Below, in pieces: positions 1 to 7,515 of a stretch of 64,000 nt of DNA. The notes under the pieces were generated by a model. It had not been told where the DNA came from and did not search any database. It was given only the letters and a program-made list of their open reading frames with translations. Both the position numbers and the translations under genes were made by a program. Position 1 is the first letter of the stretch. The number at the start of each line of letters is the position of its first letter. Origin of the DNA: Streptomyces sp. AP-93. GTDB lineage: Bacteria; Actinomycetota; Actinomycetes; Streptomycetales; Streptomycetaceae. The stretch covers positions 248,001 through 312,000 of the forward strand of contig NZ_JALGBX010000005.1 in NCBI RefSeq assembly GCF_022808175.1, given 5' to 3'.

Positions 1-927
1 GTCATGCACGCCCTCGCCGAACTCCTCGACAACGCGGCCAACTTCTCCCCGCCGACCGCCGAGGTCCACGTCTACGTCGAGGAGGTGCCGTCCGGGATCG
101 TCATCACCGTCGAGGACAGCGGCCTCGTCATGAGCGAGGTCCAGCTGCGCCGCGCCGAACAGGCCGTGACCGCCGCCTCCCTGGACCTCGCCGGACTGTC
201 CGGCACCCGGCTCGGCCTCGCCGTCGTCGGCCGGCTCGCCCGCAAGCACGGACTGACCGTCTCCTTCCGGCCCTCCGCCCGCGGCGGTACGGGCGCGCTG
301 ATGATGCTCCCGCAGGAGCTCATCAGCCGCACGCCCGCCGAAGCCCCCTCCGCGCCGCTCGCCATCCCGGCGCAGCCGTCCGCCCGGGTCGCGCAGGAGG
401 CTCCCGCAGCGCCCGAAGTCCCCGCCGCGGCCGAGCCCGAGCCCGAGGCCGTGCACGACACCGCCGCCGGCCGGGACGACACCGTCCGCGCGCAGGACCG
501 TACGGCGACGACGGACGGCGGGACCGCGGTCCCCGGCGCAGCGGACACCGGCGCCGGTACGGGCACCGGAACCGGTACGGGCGCCGACGCCGCGTCCGAA
601 TCCACCGGCGGGCACCCGCACTTCGGCGACAGCGGCCTGCCCCAGCGCCGCCGCGGCCGGACCCTGGCAGCGGCCCACCCCGAGGGCACGGACGGCGCGG
701 GCACCGAGACCCGTACCGCCTCGCCCACGGCCTCCACCACGGCCTCCGCGCCCGGCGGGGCGTCCCGGTCGGCCGCGCGGTTCGGCAGCTTCCGCCAGGC
801 CGTCCGCGGCGCCGCGGCCCCGGGCGAAGCAGCCTCGGGCGAAGCGGCCCCGGGCAGCGCCGGCGCCCCCGGCGACGAGCAGCAGCCCGCGCACACCCCA
901 GACCCGGAAGGCAACACGCGATCATGA
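1..927 (+). CDS. cvnA: Conservon sensor kinase-like ATPase CvnA, C-terminal part (5' end outside window)
   Basis: The reading frame is open from the first base, so the N-terminal sensor and membrane part lies upstream. The first 105 or so visible residues are a GHKL/HATPase fold: N-box ELLDNAANFSPP, then VEDSGL and the GTRLGLAVVGRLARKHG segment, ending in a GGTGALMMLP strand. The remaining 200 residues are a low-complexity Ala/Pro/Glu/Gly tail, usual for CvnA proteins. The stop overlaps the next start (ATGA). In the CvnABCD family this membrane protein is thought to control the GTPase encoded three genes on; that role is from family knowledge. Confidence 0.9.
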   Translation, partial: VMHALAELLDNAANFSPPTAEVHVYVEEVPSGIVITVEDSGLVMSEVQLRRAEQAVTAASLDLAGLSGTRLGLAVVGRLARKHGLTVSFRPSARGGTGALMMLPQELISRTPAEAPSAPLAIPAQPSARVAQEAPAAPEVPAAAEPEPEAVHDTAAGRDDTVRAQDRTATTDGGTAVPGAADTGAGTGTGTGTGADAASESTGGHPHFGDSGLPQRRRGRTLAAAHPEGTDGAGTETRTASPTASTTASAPGGASRSAARFGSFRQAVRGAAAPGEAASGEAAPGSAGAPGDEQQPAHTPDPEGNTRS

Positions 928-1325
928 CCGGCTTCACCACCGACGAGACGCTCAACTGGCTCCTCGAAGGCCTCCTCGAGCGCACACCGGGCGCCCGCCA
1001 CGCCCTCGTGCTCTCCCGCGACGGCCTCAAGCTGTGCCGCACGCCCGAGCTCTCCGTCGACCAGGCCGACCAGCTCGCCGCGATCGCCGCCGGCATCCAG
1101 AGCCTGTCCCACGGGGCGTCCATCGAGTTCGGCGACGGAACCGGCGGAGTCCGCTCGGCCATGACCGAGTTCTACGGCGGGATCCTGTTCATCGTCGAGG
1201 CCGGCGAGGGTGCGCACCTCGCGCTCGTCGCGAACGAGGACGCCGACGCCGGACTCGTCGGCCACAACATGTCCGAACTGGTCGAGCAGCTCGGCGAACA
1301 CCTCATCGCCAGGCCCCGGGGATGA
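924..1325 (+). CDS. cvnB: Roadblock/LC7 protein CvnB
   Basis: 133 aa, a single roadblock/LC7 domain (TDETLNWLLEGLLERTPGAR..., then HALVLSRDGLKL and a closing amphipathic helix SELVEQLGEHL). Roadblock proteins are regulators or GTPase-activating partners of small Ras-like GTPases, here presumably CvnD. ATG overlaps the cvnA stop by 4 nt, and its own stop overlaps the cvnC start, so translation is probably coupled. Length and position are typical of conservons. Confidence 0.92.
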   Translation: MTGFTTDETLNWLLEGLLERTPGARHALVLSRDGLKLCRTPELSVDQADQLAAIAAGIQSLSHGASIEFGDGTGGVRSAMTEFYGGILFIVEAGEGAHLALVANEDADAGLVGHNMSELVEQLGEHLIARPRG

Positions 1326-1684
1326 GCCGGCCCCGGCCCGGCCGGGACGATTCACCGGACCGGCTCTACACCCTCACCGGTGGCCGCAGCCGCTCCGGAT
1401 CCGACGTCTTCGACCTGGTCACCCTCGTCGTCGCCGAAAGCGATCCGGTGCCCGGCATGCAGTCCGAGCACGCGGCGATCCTGCGGATGTGCCAGTTCCC
1501 GACGGCCGTCGTGGAGATCGCGGCCGAGCTCGGACTGCCGGTGTCGATCGTACGGATCCTGCTGGCCGACCTGCTCGCCACCGGACGGATCCGCGCCCGG
1601 CACCCGCGTACGGCGAACTCGGCATACAGCTTTACCGACCCCGACATCCTGGAGCAGGTGCTCGTTGGACTCCGCAATCTCTGA
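1322..1684 (+). CDS. cvnC: DUF742 protein CvnC
   Basis: 120 aa, DUF742 family. Starts MSRPRPGRDD, contains the typical RLYTLTGGRS entry and a winged-helix-like region (EIAAELGLPVSIVRILLADLLATG). The ATG at 1322 overlaps the cvnB stop. Family knowledge places CvnC as a soluble partner in the CvnABCD complex; its biochemical role is unknown. The end of this gene overlaps the TTG start chosen for cvnD. Confidence 0.9.
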   Translation: MSRPRPGRDDSPDRLYTLTGGRSRSGSDVFDLVTLVVAESDPVPGMQSEHAAILRMCQFPTAVVEIAAELGLPVSIVRILLADLLATGRIRARHPRTANSAYSFTDPDILEQVLVGLRNL

Positions 1685-2375
1685 CGCGACGATCCCCGAA
1701 GCCGCGTCGCCGACCCCGCCCACCGAGTACCGGGCCACCGAACCGCTCCGGCCCCGCCAGGCACTGCGCAGCACGGCCGACAACGGACTGAAGATCGTCA
1801 TCGTGGGCGGTTTCGGCGTCGGCAAGACCACGATGGTCCGCTCGGTCAGCGAGATCCGCCCGCTGAACACCGAAGAGACCATGACCAAGGCCGGAGAGGC
1901 CGTGGACGACACCCACGGCATCGCCGGGAAGAGCGCCACCACCGTGGCCTTCGACTTCGGGCGCATCACCCTCGACGCCCGCAACGTGCTCTACCTGTTC
2001 GGCGCCCCCGGCCAGGAGCGGTTCTGGTTCCTGTGGGACCGGCTCTTCTCCGGCACCCTCGGCGCCGTCGTCCTCGTCGACACCCGGCGCCTGGCGGACT
2101 CCTGGTACGCCATCGACCGGCTCGAACACCACGGCACGCCCTTCGTCGTGGCCTGCAACGACTTCGGCGGCCCCGCGCACACCCCGGAGCAGATCCGCGC
2201 CGCTCTCGACCTGCCGGACGGCATCCCGCTGGTGTTCTGCGACGCCCGCTCCCGGGAGTCCAGCAAGCAGGTCCTGATCTCCCTCGTCCAGCACCTCCAG
2301 ACGGCCGCACTGTCGAGCACCCGGCCGAGCCGCCGGCAGAGCCCCCTGTCCCAGACCCCGGAGCCCACCCCGTGA
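1665..2375 (+). CDS. cvnD: Small Ras-like GTPase CvnD
   Basis: 236 aa when started at TTG 1665 (LDSAISDATIP..., GGAG about 10 nt upstream, overlap with the cvnC end). Family starts usually sit at exactly this DSA motif, which supports the rare TTG. G-protein motifs: Walker A GGFGVGKTT, G3 region LFGAPGQERFWF, NxxD-like ACNDFGG and the C-terminal CDARSRES. MglA/conservon-type GTPase, expected to cycle with CvnA and CvnB at the membrane. Its stop overlaps the GTG of the first P450. Confidence 0.9.
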   Translation: MDSAISDATIPEAASPTPPTEYRATEPLRPRQALRSTADNGLKIVIVGGFGVGKTTMVRSVSEIRPLNTEETMTKAGEAVDDTHGIAGKSATTVAFDFGRITLDARNVLYLFGAPGQERFWFLWDRLFSGTLGAVVLVDTRRLADSWYAIDRLEHHGTPFVVACNDFGGPAHTPEQIRAALDLPDGIPLVFCDARSRESSKQVLISLVQHLQTAALSSTRPSRRQSPLSQTPEPTP

Positions 2376-3610
2376 CCTGCCCCGCCGCCCCCGAGCACCA
2401 GCCCGTCTACCTCGGCGGCCCCCGGTTCCAGACCGACCCCGCCGAGCTGTACCGCGAGATGCGCCGCGAGCACGGCGCCGTCGCCCCGGTCGTCCTCGAC
2501 GGAGACGTACCGGCCTGGCTGGTCCTCGGCTACCGCGAACTGCACCAGGTCACCAGCGACCCCGTGCTCTTCTCCCGGGACTCCGAGCTGTGGAACCAGT
2601 GGGACCGGATCCCCGCCGACTGGCCGCTGCTCCCGATGATCGGCCGCCGCCAGCCGTCGATCCTCTACACCGTCGGGGAACGCCACCGCGAGCGGGCCGC
2701 CGTCATCTCCGAGGCCCTCGAAGCCGTCGACCCCTTCGAACTCAAGGGGCACGCCGAGCGGTTCGCCGACGAGCTGATCGACGAACTGTGCGGCAAGGGT
2801 TCCTGCGACATCGTCGGCGAGTACGCCATGCTGCTCCCGCTGCGCGTCCTCGCCCGCCTGTACGGGTTCTCCGACGCGCAGGGCCCCGGACTCGTGCGCG
2901 CCATGAACGACATGATCAACGGGCGGGAGGGCGCCCTGGAGGGCCAGAGCCACCTCGCCGAGTCGATGTTCGCGCTGCTCTCCGCCAAGCTCGCCGAGCC
3001 CGGACCCGACGTGGTCTCCCGGATGCTCGCCAACCGGTCCGGCTTCACCGTGGAGGAAGTCGCCCAGGACCTCATGGTCATGATGGCCGCGGGCCACCAG
3101 CCCACGGCCGACTGGATCGGCAACTCCCTGCGCCTCATGCTCACCGACGACCGCTTCGCCGCCTCCCTCGCGGGCGGCCGGCACAGCGTCGGCGAAGCCA
3201 TGAACGAGGTGCTGTGGGAGGACACCCCCACCCAGAACGTGGCCGGCCGCTGGACCTCCCGCGACACCCACCTGGGCGGACAGCGCATCGCCGGCGGCGA
3301 CCTCGTCCTGCTCGGCATCGGCGCCGCCAACACCGACCCGCACGTGCGCACCGACGCCGGAGCGCTGACCGGCGGCAACAACGCCTTCTTCTCCTTCGGG
3401 CACGGCGAGCACCGCTGCCCCTTCCCCGCACAGGAGGTCGCCGAGGTCATCGCGCGCACCGGCATCGAGGTGCTCCTCGACCGGCTGCCCGACGTGGACC
3501 TCGCCGGGCCCGCCGGGGACCTGGCCCGCCGCCCCTCGCCCTGGCTGCGCGGCCTCACCGCCCTTCCCGTGACCTACACCCCGACCCCCGCCCTTGGAGC
3601 CACCCGATGA
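2372..3610 (+). CDS. Conservon cytochrome P450, CYP157-like (no EXXR motif)
   Basis: 412 aa from GTG 2372, which overlaps the cvnD stop (GTGA). The heme loop is FFSFGHGEHRCPFP with the axial Cys; the I-helix is AAGHQPTADW. The K-helix reads NEVLWEDT: E-x-x-W where nearly all P450s have E-x-x-R. Loss of EXXR is the known hallmark of the CYP157 family, which sits as the first P450 of several conservons and is paired with a CYP154. Substrate is unknown. No frameshift or truncation is seen, so the gene looks functional. Confidence 0.88.
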   Translation: MTCPAAPEHQPVYLGGPRFQTDPAELYREMRREHGAVAPVVLDGDVPAWLVLGYRELHQVTSDPVLFSRDSELWNQWDRIPADWPLLPMIGRRQPSILYTVGERHRERAAVISEALEAVDPFELKGHAERFADELIDELCGKGSCDIVGEYAMLLPLRVLARLYGFSDAQGPGLVRAMNDMINGREGALEGQSHLAESMFALLSAKLAEPGPDVVSRMLANRSGFTVEEVAQDLMVMMAAGHQPTADWIGNSLRLMLTDDRFAASLAGGRHSVGEAMNEVLWEDTPTQNVAGRWTSRDTHLGGQRIAGGDLVLLGIGAANTDPHVRTDAGALTGGNNAFFSFGHGEHRCPFPAQEVAEVIARTGIEVLLDRLPDVDLAGPAGDLARRPSPWLRGLTALPVTYTPTPALGATR

Positions 3611-4842
3611 CGTGCCCGATCGACCACACCGGCCCCGCGGCCATCGTCCTGGACCCGTTCGTCGCCGACCTCGACGCCGAGAGCGCCGCGCTGCGCGCCG
3701 CAGGTCCCCTGGTTCAGGTGGTCCTCCCCGGTGACGTGGCCGTGTACGCCGTCACGCACCACGCCGAGGCCCGCAAGCTGCTCACCGATCCCCGGATCGT
3801 CAAGGACATCGACGTGTGGGGCGCCTGGCAGCGCGGCGAGATCCCGATGGACTGGCCGCTGATCGGCCTCGCCAACCCCGGCCGTTCGATGCTCACCGTG
3901 GACGGCGAGGACCACCGCCGGCTGCGCACCCTGGTCGCGCAGGCCCTGACCGTACGCCGGGTGGACAAGCTCCGCGCCGGCATCGAGGCGCTGACCACGG
4001 GCATGCTGGACAAGCTGGCCGCGCTGCCGGCCGGCGAGACCGTCGACCTCAAGGCGCAGTTCGCGTACCCGCTGCCGATGAACGTCATCAGCGATCTGAT
4101 GGGCGTCGACGCCGAGGAACACCCGCGCCTGAAGGCCCTGTTCGAGAAGTTCTTCTCGACGCAGACCCTGCCGGAGGAGGTGCCGCAGATGATGGCGGAC
4201 CTCGGCGCGCTCTTCTCCCGCATCGTCGAGGCCAAGCGCGAGAACCCGGGCGACGACCTCACCAGCGCCCTCATCGAGGCCTCGGAGGACGGCGACCACC
4301 TCACCACCGAGGAGATCACCAACACCCTCCAGCTGATCGTCGCCGCCGGCCACGAGACCACCATCAGCCTGATCGTCAACGCGGTCGTCGCCCTGGAGAC
4401 CCACCCGGAGCAGCGCGCCCTCGTCCTCAAGGGCGAGGTCTCCTGGGAGAACGTCATCGAGGAGACCCTGCGCTGGTCCAGCCCCACCTCGCACGTCCTG
4501 ATCCGCTTCGCCACCGAGGACGTGGAGGTCGGCGACCGGATCCTGCCCAAGGGCGAGGGCCTGATCGTCTCCTTCGGCGCGCTCGGCCGCGACGAGGCCC
4601 AGTTCGGGGAGACGGCGGGCGAGTTCGACGCCACCCGTACCCCGAACCGGCACATCTCCTTCGGCCACGGCCCCCACGTCTGCCCCGGCGCGGCCCTCTC
4701 CCGCCTGGAAGCCCTGGTGGCCCTCCCGGCCCTCTACGCCCGCTTCCCGGACCTCGCCCTGGCCGTCCCCGCGACCGGGCTCCGCAACAAGCCGATCCTC
4801 ACCCAGAACGACCTCTTCGACCTCCCGGTCCGCCTGGCCTGA
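3607..4842 (+). CDS. Conservon cytochrome P450, CYP154-like
   Basis: 411 aa; ATG 3607 overlaps the stop of the CYP157-like gene. It carries every standard P450 signature: I-helix AAGHETT, K-helix EETLRW (intact EXXR) and heme loop HISFGHGPHVCPGAALSR. CYP157/CYP154 tandems at the 3' end of conservons are a known arrangement. It is the last gene of the operon, followed by a strong hairpin. Substrate is unknown; CYP154 members hydroxylate varied hydrophobic molecules. Confidence 0.9.
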   Translation: MTCPIDHTGPAAIVLDPFVADLDAESAALRAAGPLVQVVLPGDVAVYAVTHHAEARKLLTDPRIVKDIDVWGAWQRGEIPMDWPLIGLANPGRSMLTVDGEDHRRLRTLVAQALTVRRVDKLRAGIEALTTGMLDKLAALPAGETVDLKAQFAYPLPMNVISDLMGVDAEEHPRLKALFEKFFSTQTLPEEVPQMMADLGALFSRIVEAKRENPGDDLTSALIEASEDGDHLTTEEITNTLQLIVAAGHETTISLIVNAVVALETHPEQRALVLKGEVSWENVIEETLRWSSPTSHVLIRFATEDVEVGDRILPKGEGLIVSFGALGRDEAQFGETAGEFDATRTPNRHISFGHGPHVCPGAALSRLEALVALPALYARFPDLALAVPATGLRNKPILTQNDLFDLPVRLA

Positions 4843-4847
4843 CCGCC

Positions 4848-4885
4848 GCTGCCCCGCCCTCTCGATCCAGGAGGGGCGGGGCAGC
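4848..4885 (+). terminator. Hairpin terminator of the conservon operon
   Basis: A 14-bp GC-rich inverted repeat (left arm 4848-4861, right arm 4871-4885 with one bulged G) follows the P450 stop and leads into an AT-richer stretch. Confidence 0.8.
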
Positions 4886-4932
4886 GCATTTAATCGGATG
4901 TGCTGACGGGGCACGGTTGTTAGGTTCTCCGT

Positions 4933-5664
4933 GTGCCGAAGCTGAATCAGATCATCGCAGTCGAAAAGGGCGTCAAGTCCAAGGCCCTCCAGGAGCTCAC
5001 CCAGGCTCACCAGGACGTGCAGAAGCCCGCCCTGCTGGCCGGCATCTCCCGGACCTACCAGCCCAAGGACGAGGAGGGCGAGCAGCTCCCGCCCGAGTCC
5101 ACCCGGGTCCAGATCAAGGCCGAGGACGCCCTGCGGGCGACCGCCTCGACCCTCACCCGGCTCTTCGACGTGACCGCGACGAAGGACTGGGCGAACCGGT
5201 CCGCGGTCGCGGACGTGGTGGTCGACGGCACGGTCCTGCTGCCCCAGGTGCCCGTCCCGTACCTGCTGTTCCTGGAGAAGCAGCTCACCGACCTGCACAC
5301 CTTCGTGCGCAAGCTGCCGGTGCTCGATGCCTCCGAGTCGTGGAACCTGGACCCCTCGACGGACGCCTGGAAGACGGACGCGGTACGGACCATCCGCACG
5401 AAGAAGGTCCCGCGCAACCACGTGAAGGCCGAGGCCACGGAGAAGCACCCGGCGCAGGTCGAGGTGTACTACGAGGACGTGGCGGTCGGTTACTGGACCA
5501 CCGTGAAGTTCTCCGGAGCGCTGCCCGCCCGGCGGGTCAACGAGCTCCTCGACCGGGTCGAGAAGCTCCAGCAGTCCGTCAAGTTCGCCCGGGAAGAGGC
5601 GAACAACACCGAGGTCACCGACCAGCGCATCGGCGACGCGGTATTCGGCTACCTCTTCGGGTAG
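4933..5664 (+). CDS. Conserved actinobacterial protein of unknown function (DUF7873-like)
   Basis: 243 aa, GTG start at 4933. I recognise the sequence as a widely conserved actinobacterial family, tentatively DUF7873. Visible features: a Lys/Gln-rich N-terminus (IIAVEKGVKSKALQELTQAH), a central hydrophobic stretch VPVPYLLFLEKQLTDL, the motif TKKVPRNHVKAEATEKHPA, and a highly regular C-terminus ending DAVFGYLFG. There is no signal peptide, so it is probably cytosolic. No catalytic motif is recognised. It is monocistronic between two terminators and is directly followed by tRNA-like DNA, which may be functionally linked; that link is inference. Confidence 0.8.
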   Translation: MPKLNQIIAVEKGVKSKALQELTQAHQDVQKPALLAGISRTYQPKDEEGEQLPPESTRVQIKAEDALRATASTLTRLFDVTATKDWANRSAVADVVVDGTVLLPQVPVPYLLFLEKQLTDLHTFVRKLPVLDASESWNLDPSTDAWKTDAVRTIRTKKVPRNHVKAEATEKHPAQVEVYYEDVAVGYWTTVKFSGALPARRVNELLDRVEKLQQSVKFAREEANNTEVTDQRIGDAVFGYLFG

Positions 5665-5673
5665 CCCCACATT

Positions 5674-5698
5674 CGCCCCCCGTCGCGAGCGGGGGGTG
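5674..5698 (+). terminator. Hairpin after the 243-aa protein gene
   Basis: C-run 5676-5682 pairs with G-run 5690-5696 around a 7-nt loop, about 10 nt after the stop. The right arm also overlaps the base that could serve as the 5' acceptor strand of the first tRNA-like element, so the two readings compete. Confidence 0.55.
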
Positions 5699-5776
5699 CG
5701 CGATGAGCGCAAGCTGAAACTGATGTTGAAGCTGATTCAGGGGTGTCAGGTGGGGGTTCGAATCCCTCTCCCCGCA
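5689..5776 (+). other. tRNA-like element A (degenerate)
   Basis: A good T-arm is visible: stem 5752-5756/5764-5768 around the TTCGAAT loop. The following 7 nt (5769-5775) can pair with 5689-5695 as an acceptor stem. However, the D-arm lacks the GG pair and no convincing anticodon arm exists between 5713 and 5750. It reads as a decayed or unconventional tRNA, not as a gene I can assign to an amino acid. Confidence 0.4.
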
Positions 5777-5781
5777 CACGT

Positions 5782-5921
5782 GCGGGGGTGGCCCAAGTCC
5801 GGCAGAGGCGGCCCCGTCAAACTCAGATTCTCGCTCCAGTCTCAGTATTCGCCGCCGAACACCGGATCGACCGAGTGCGGGCGATCATCGACGGATGGGG
5901 GTTCAAGTCCCCTCGGCGCCT
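5782..5921 (+). other. tRNA-like element B (two tRNA halves with abnormal middle)
   Basis: The 5' half (5782-5808) looks like a real tRNA start: acceptor-like GCGGGGG, TG, then a D-arm GCC...CCGGC...GGC. A clean T-arm sits far downstream (stem 5897-5901/5909-5913 around TTCAAGT). The 90-nt middle has no canonical anticodon arm and holds a short direct repeat CTCAGATTC/CTCAGTATTC. The 3' acceptor CGGCGCC does not match the 5' acceptor, so the halves may come from different genes. Confidence 0.4.
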
Positions 5922-5928
5922 CTTGCGT

Positions 5929-6016
5929 GGCGCTGTAGTTCAACGGCAGAACACGTCGATCTCAGAATGACCCGCGGCTCTTAAACGCCGCCGGTGTGCG
6001 CAAATGGGTGGCAAGC
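5929..6016 (+). other. tRNA-like element C (5' half only)
   Basis: GGCGCTGTA followed by a perfect D-arm (GTTC 5938-5941, loop AACGGCA, GAAC 5949-5952) and an imperfect anticodon-like arm around CTCAGAA. After this comes a short unrelated stem-loop (GCGGC...GCCGC near 5982-5999). No T-arm follows. Read as a 5' tRNA fragment. Confidence 0.4.
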
Positions 6017-6017
6017 T

Positions 6018-6050
6018 GGAGCCCGGGAGCTGGACATGCTCCCGGGCTCC
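6018..6050 (-). terminator. Bidirectional hairpin downstream of the anti-sigma gene
   Basis: Perfect 13-bp inverted repeat, arms 6018-6030 and 6038-6050 with a 7-nt loop. It lies downstream of the minus-strand anti-sigma gene and also after the tRNA-like stretch on the plus strand. Confidence 0.8.
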
Positions 6051-6064
6051 GTCACGTTGCGGCC

Positions 6065-6100
6065 GGGGCCGGGGCCGGGGCCGGGGCCGGGGCCGGGGCC
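6065..6100. repeat. Six perfect GGGGCC repeats
   Basis: Six uninterrupted GGGGCC units (plus a partial unit on the left) lie 4 nt past the stop codon of the anti-sigma gene. G-runs are on the plus strand. Such tracts can form G-quadruplexes and are prone to copy-number change. Confidence 0.95.
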
Positions 6101-6104
6101 CCGG

Positions 6105-6827
6105 CTACGTGGGCACCGGTACGGACACGAACGCCGTGCCCGACTCGTTCTCCACCAGGACCGCCCGGACGTCCGCCGGGTCCACCGCCGCCGAGCCGTC
6201 CAGCGCCGCGCCCTTGCCCTCGCCGTGCTCCGCGGAGCCCACCACCCAGCCGCCCGCCGTGGTGCGCGTGCCGTCCCGGGAGACCACGACGATCCGGCAG
6301 CGCTCGCCCGCCGGGATCCCCGTCACCGCGGCGTGCACCCGTACCCACTTGGCCGCGGGCGTCACCCGAACGGTCATCCGCGCGCCCGTGCCCGCATCCG
6401 TCGCGGAAGCCACCTTGGTCCCCGCGGCCGGCGCGGACGGCTCGGCCGAGACCGTCGGCTTCGGCCGGGCCTCGACGCCGGTGCTCCCGCCGCCCAGTTG
6501 CGTACCGGCCCAGAAGACGGCGGTCAGCGAGGCAGCCACGGCAAGTCCGGTGAACGCGGTCCGGCGCCGCCGCGCCCCGTCGACCTCCTGGCGCATCTGG
6601 CGCAAGGTGCGCTGGAGCAGCAGGTCACCGCCCTGCGGTGGACCGTCGAGGAACGCCTCGGGGGGCACCTCGCCCAGTGCCGCCTCCATCTCGCGCAAGG
6701 CCGTCACCTCCTGACGGCACTGCACGCAACCGTCCACGTGTTCCTCGACCCGGCGGACCTCCGCGTCGTCCAGGACGCCGAGAACGTACGGGCCGAGCAG
6801 TTCCTCCTCGTGCCGCTGCCCGTTCAT
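6105..6827 (-). CDS. Membrane anti-sigma factor with zinc-finger (zf-HC2) domain
   Basis: 240 aa from ATG 6827, which overlaps the sigma gene stop by 4 nt. The N-terminal 45 residues carry the zinc-binding anti-sigma motif H-x3-C-x2-C (EEHVDGCVQCRQEV). One membrane helix follows near residues 90-110 (AFTGLAVAASLTAVFWAG), then an extracytoplasmic domain that begins with a Pro/Ala linker and ends in a compact beta-rich part. Expected to hold the ECF sigma factor at the membrane until a surface signal arrives. The signal is unknown. Confidence 0.85.
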   Translation of the reverse strand: MNGQRHEEELLGPYVLGVLDDAEVRRVEEHVDGCVQCRQEVTALREMEAALGEVPPEAFLDGPPQGGDLLLQRTLRQMRQEVDGARRRRTAFTGLAVAASLTAVFWAGTQLGGGSTGVEARPKPTVSAEPSAPAAGTKVASATDAGTGARMTVRVTPAAKWVRVHAAVTGIPAGERCRIVVVSRDGTRTTAGGWVVGSAEHGEGKGAALDGSAAVDPADVRAVLVENESGTAFVSVPVPT

Positions 6828-7405
6828 GCCACCACCTCCTGCAGTCCGCCGGGCCGCGGAGACGGGCCGCCCGTGCGTGTGCTGTCCCTGAAGACTTCTC
6901 TGAGCGCCTTGAGCGCGTAGTGCGAGCGCGATTTCACCGTGCCGGCCGGGATGCCGAGGGCGTCCGCCGCTTCGGCGACACTCTGCTGGCGGTAGTACAA
7001 CTCCGTCAGCACGTCCCGGTGTTCCGGTGACAGCCGGTCCAGGGCCCCCAGTACGGTCATCGTGTCCACCACCGCGTCGGCGTGGTCCGCCTCGACCGGC
7101 GGATGTGCCGGCGATCCGGACACCTCCGTGGGCCGGGCCGCCTTCGCCCGGTACCGGTCGGTGATGATGTTGCGGGCCACCGTGAGCAGCCAGCCGCGTA
7201 CGGAGCCCTTCCCGTTCACCAGGACCTCGGAGTGGCGCCAGGCCCTGATCAGGGTCTCCTGGACGATGTCCTCGGCCGCGGCGCGGTCCCCGGTCAGCCG
7301 GGTCGCGTACGCGAGCAGGGCGTGACCGTGCTCCTCGTACACGGACTTGATCAATGCCTCGTCGGTCGAGCCCCGCCGAGTGCGGGGCCACAGTGGTCCG
7401 GCCAT
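6824..7405 (-). CDS. ECF-family RNA polymerase sigma factor
   Basis: 193 aa, ATG at 7405. Region 2 spans about residues 15-90 (HALLAYATRLTGDRAAAEDIVQ..., WLLTVARNIITDRYR) and region 4 about 112-170 (LDRLSPEHRDVLTELYYRQ then the helix-turn-helix ADALGIPAGTVKSRSHYAL). The next gene downstream, in a 4-nt overlap, is a zf-HC2 anti-sigma factor, the standard regulatory pair. Target promoters cannot be read from this window. Confidence 0.9.
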   Translation of the reverse strand: MAGPLWPRTRRGSTDEALIKSVYEEHGHALLAYATRLTGDRAAAEDIVQETLIRAWRHSEVLVNGKGSVRGWLLTVARNIITDRYRAKAARPTEVSGSPAHPPVEADHADAVVDTMTVLGALDRLSPEHRDVLTELYYRQQSVAEAADALGIPAGTVKSRSHYALKALREVFRDSTRTGGPSPRPGGLQEVVA

Positions 7406-7515
7406 CTCACCCTCTCCGTCTTCCTCGCTTTTCTGGTGCGGTCAGAACACGCCACGCACGGGCACCTGGTTCACGTGACCTGAGTCACCAGGGAGCCGGT
7501 GGTTCGCGCTGCCGC

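Noticed and set aside
5689..6016. Calling three standard tRNA genes here
   Set aside because: T-arms or D-arms are present but no element has a full cloverleaf with a usable anticodon arm, so amino-acid assignment would be invented.
6105..7391. Single fused minus-strand gene covering sigma and anti-sigma
   Set aside because: The upstream part is an out-of-frame shadow of the sigma gene; the zf-HC2 start at 6827 with ATGA overlap is clear.
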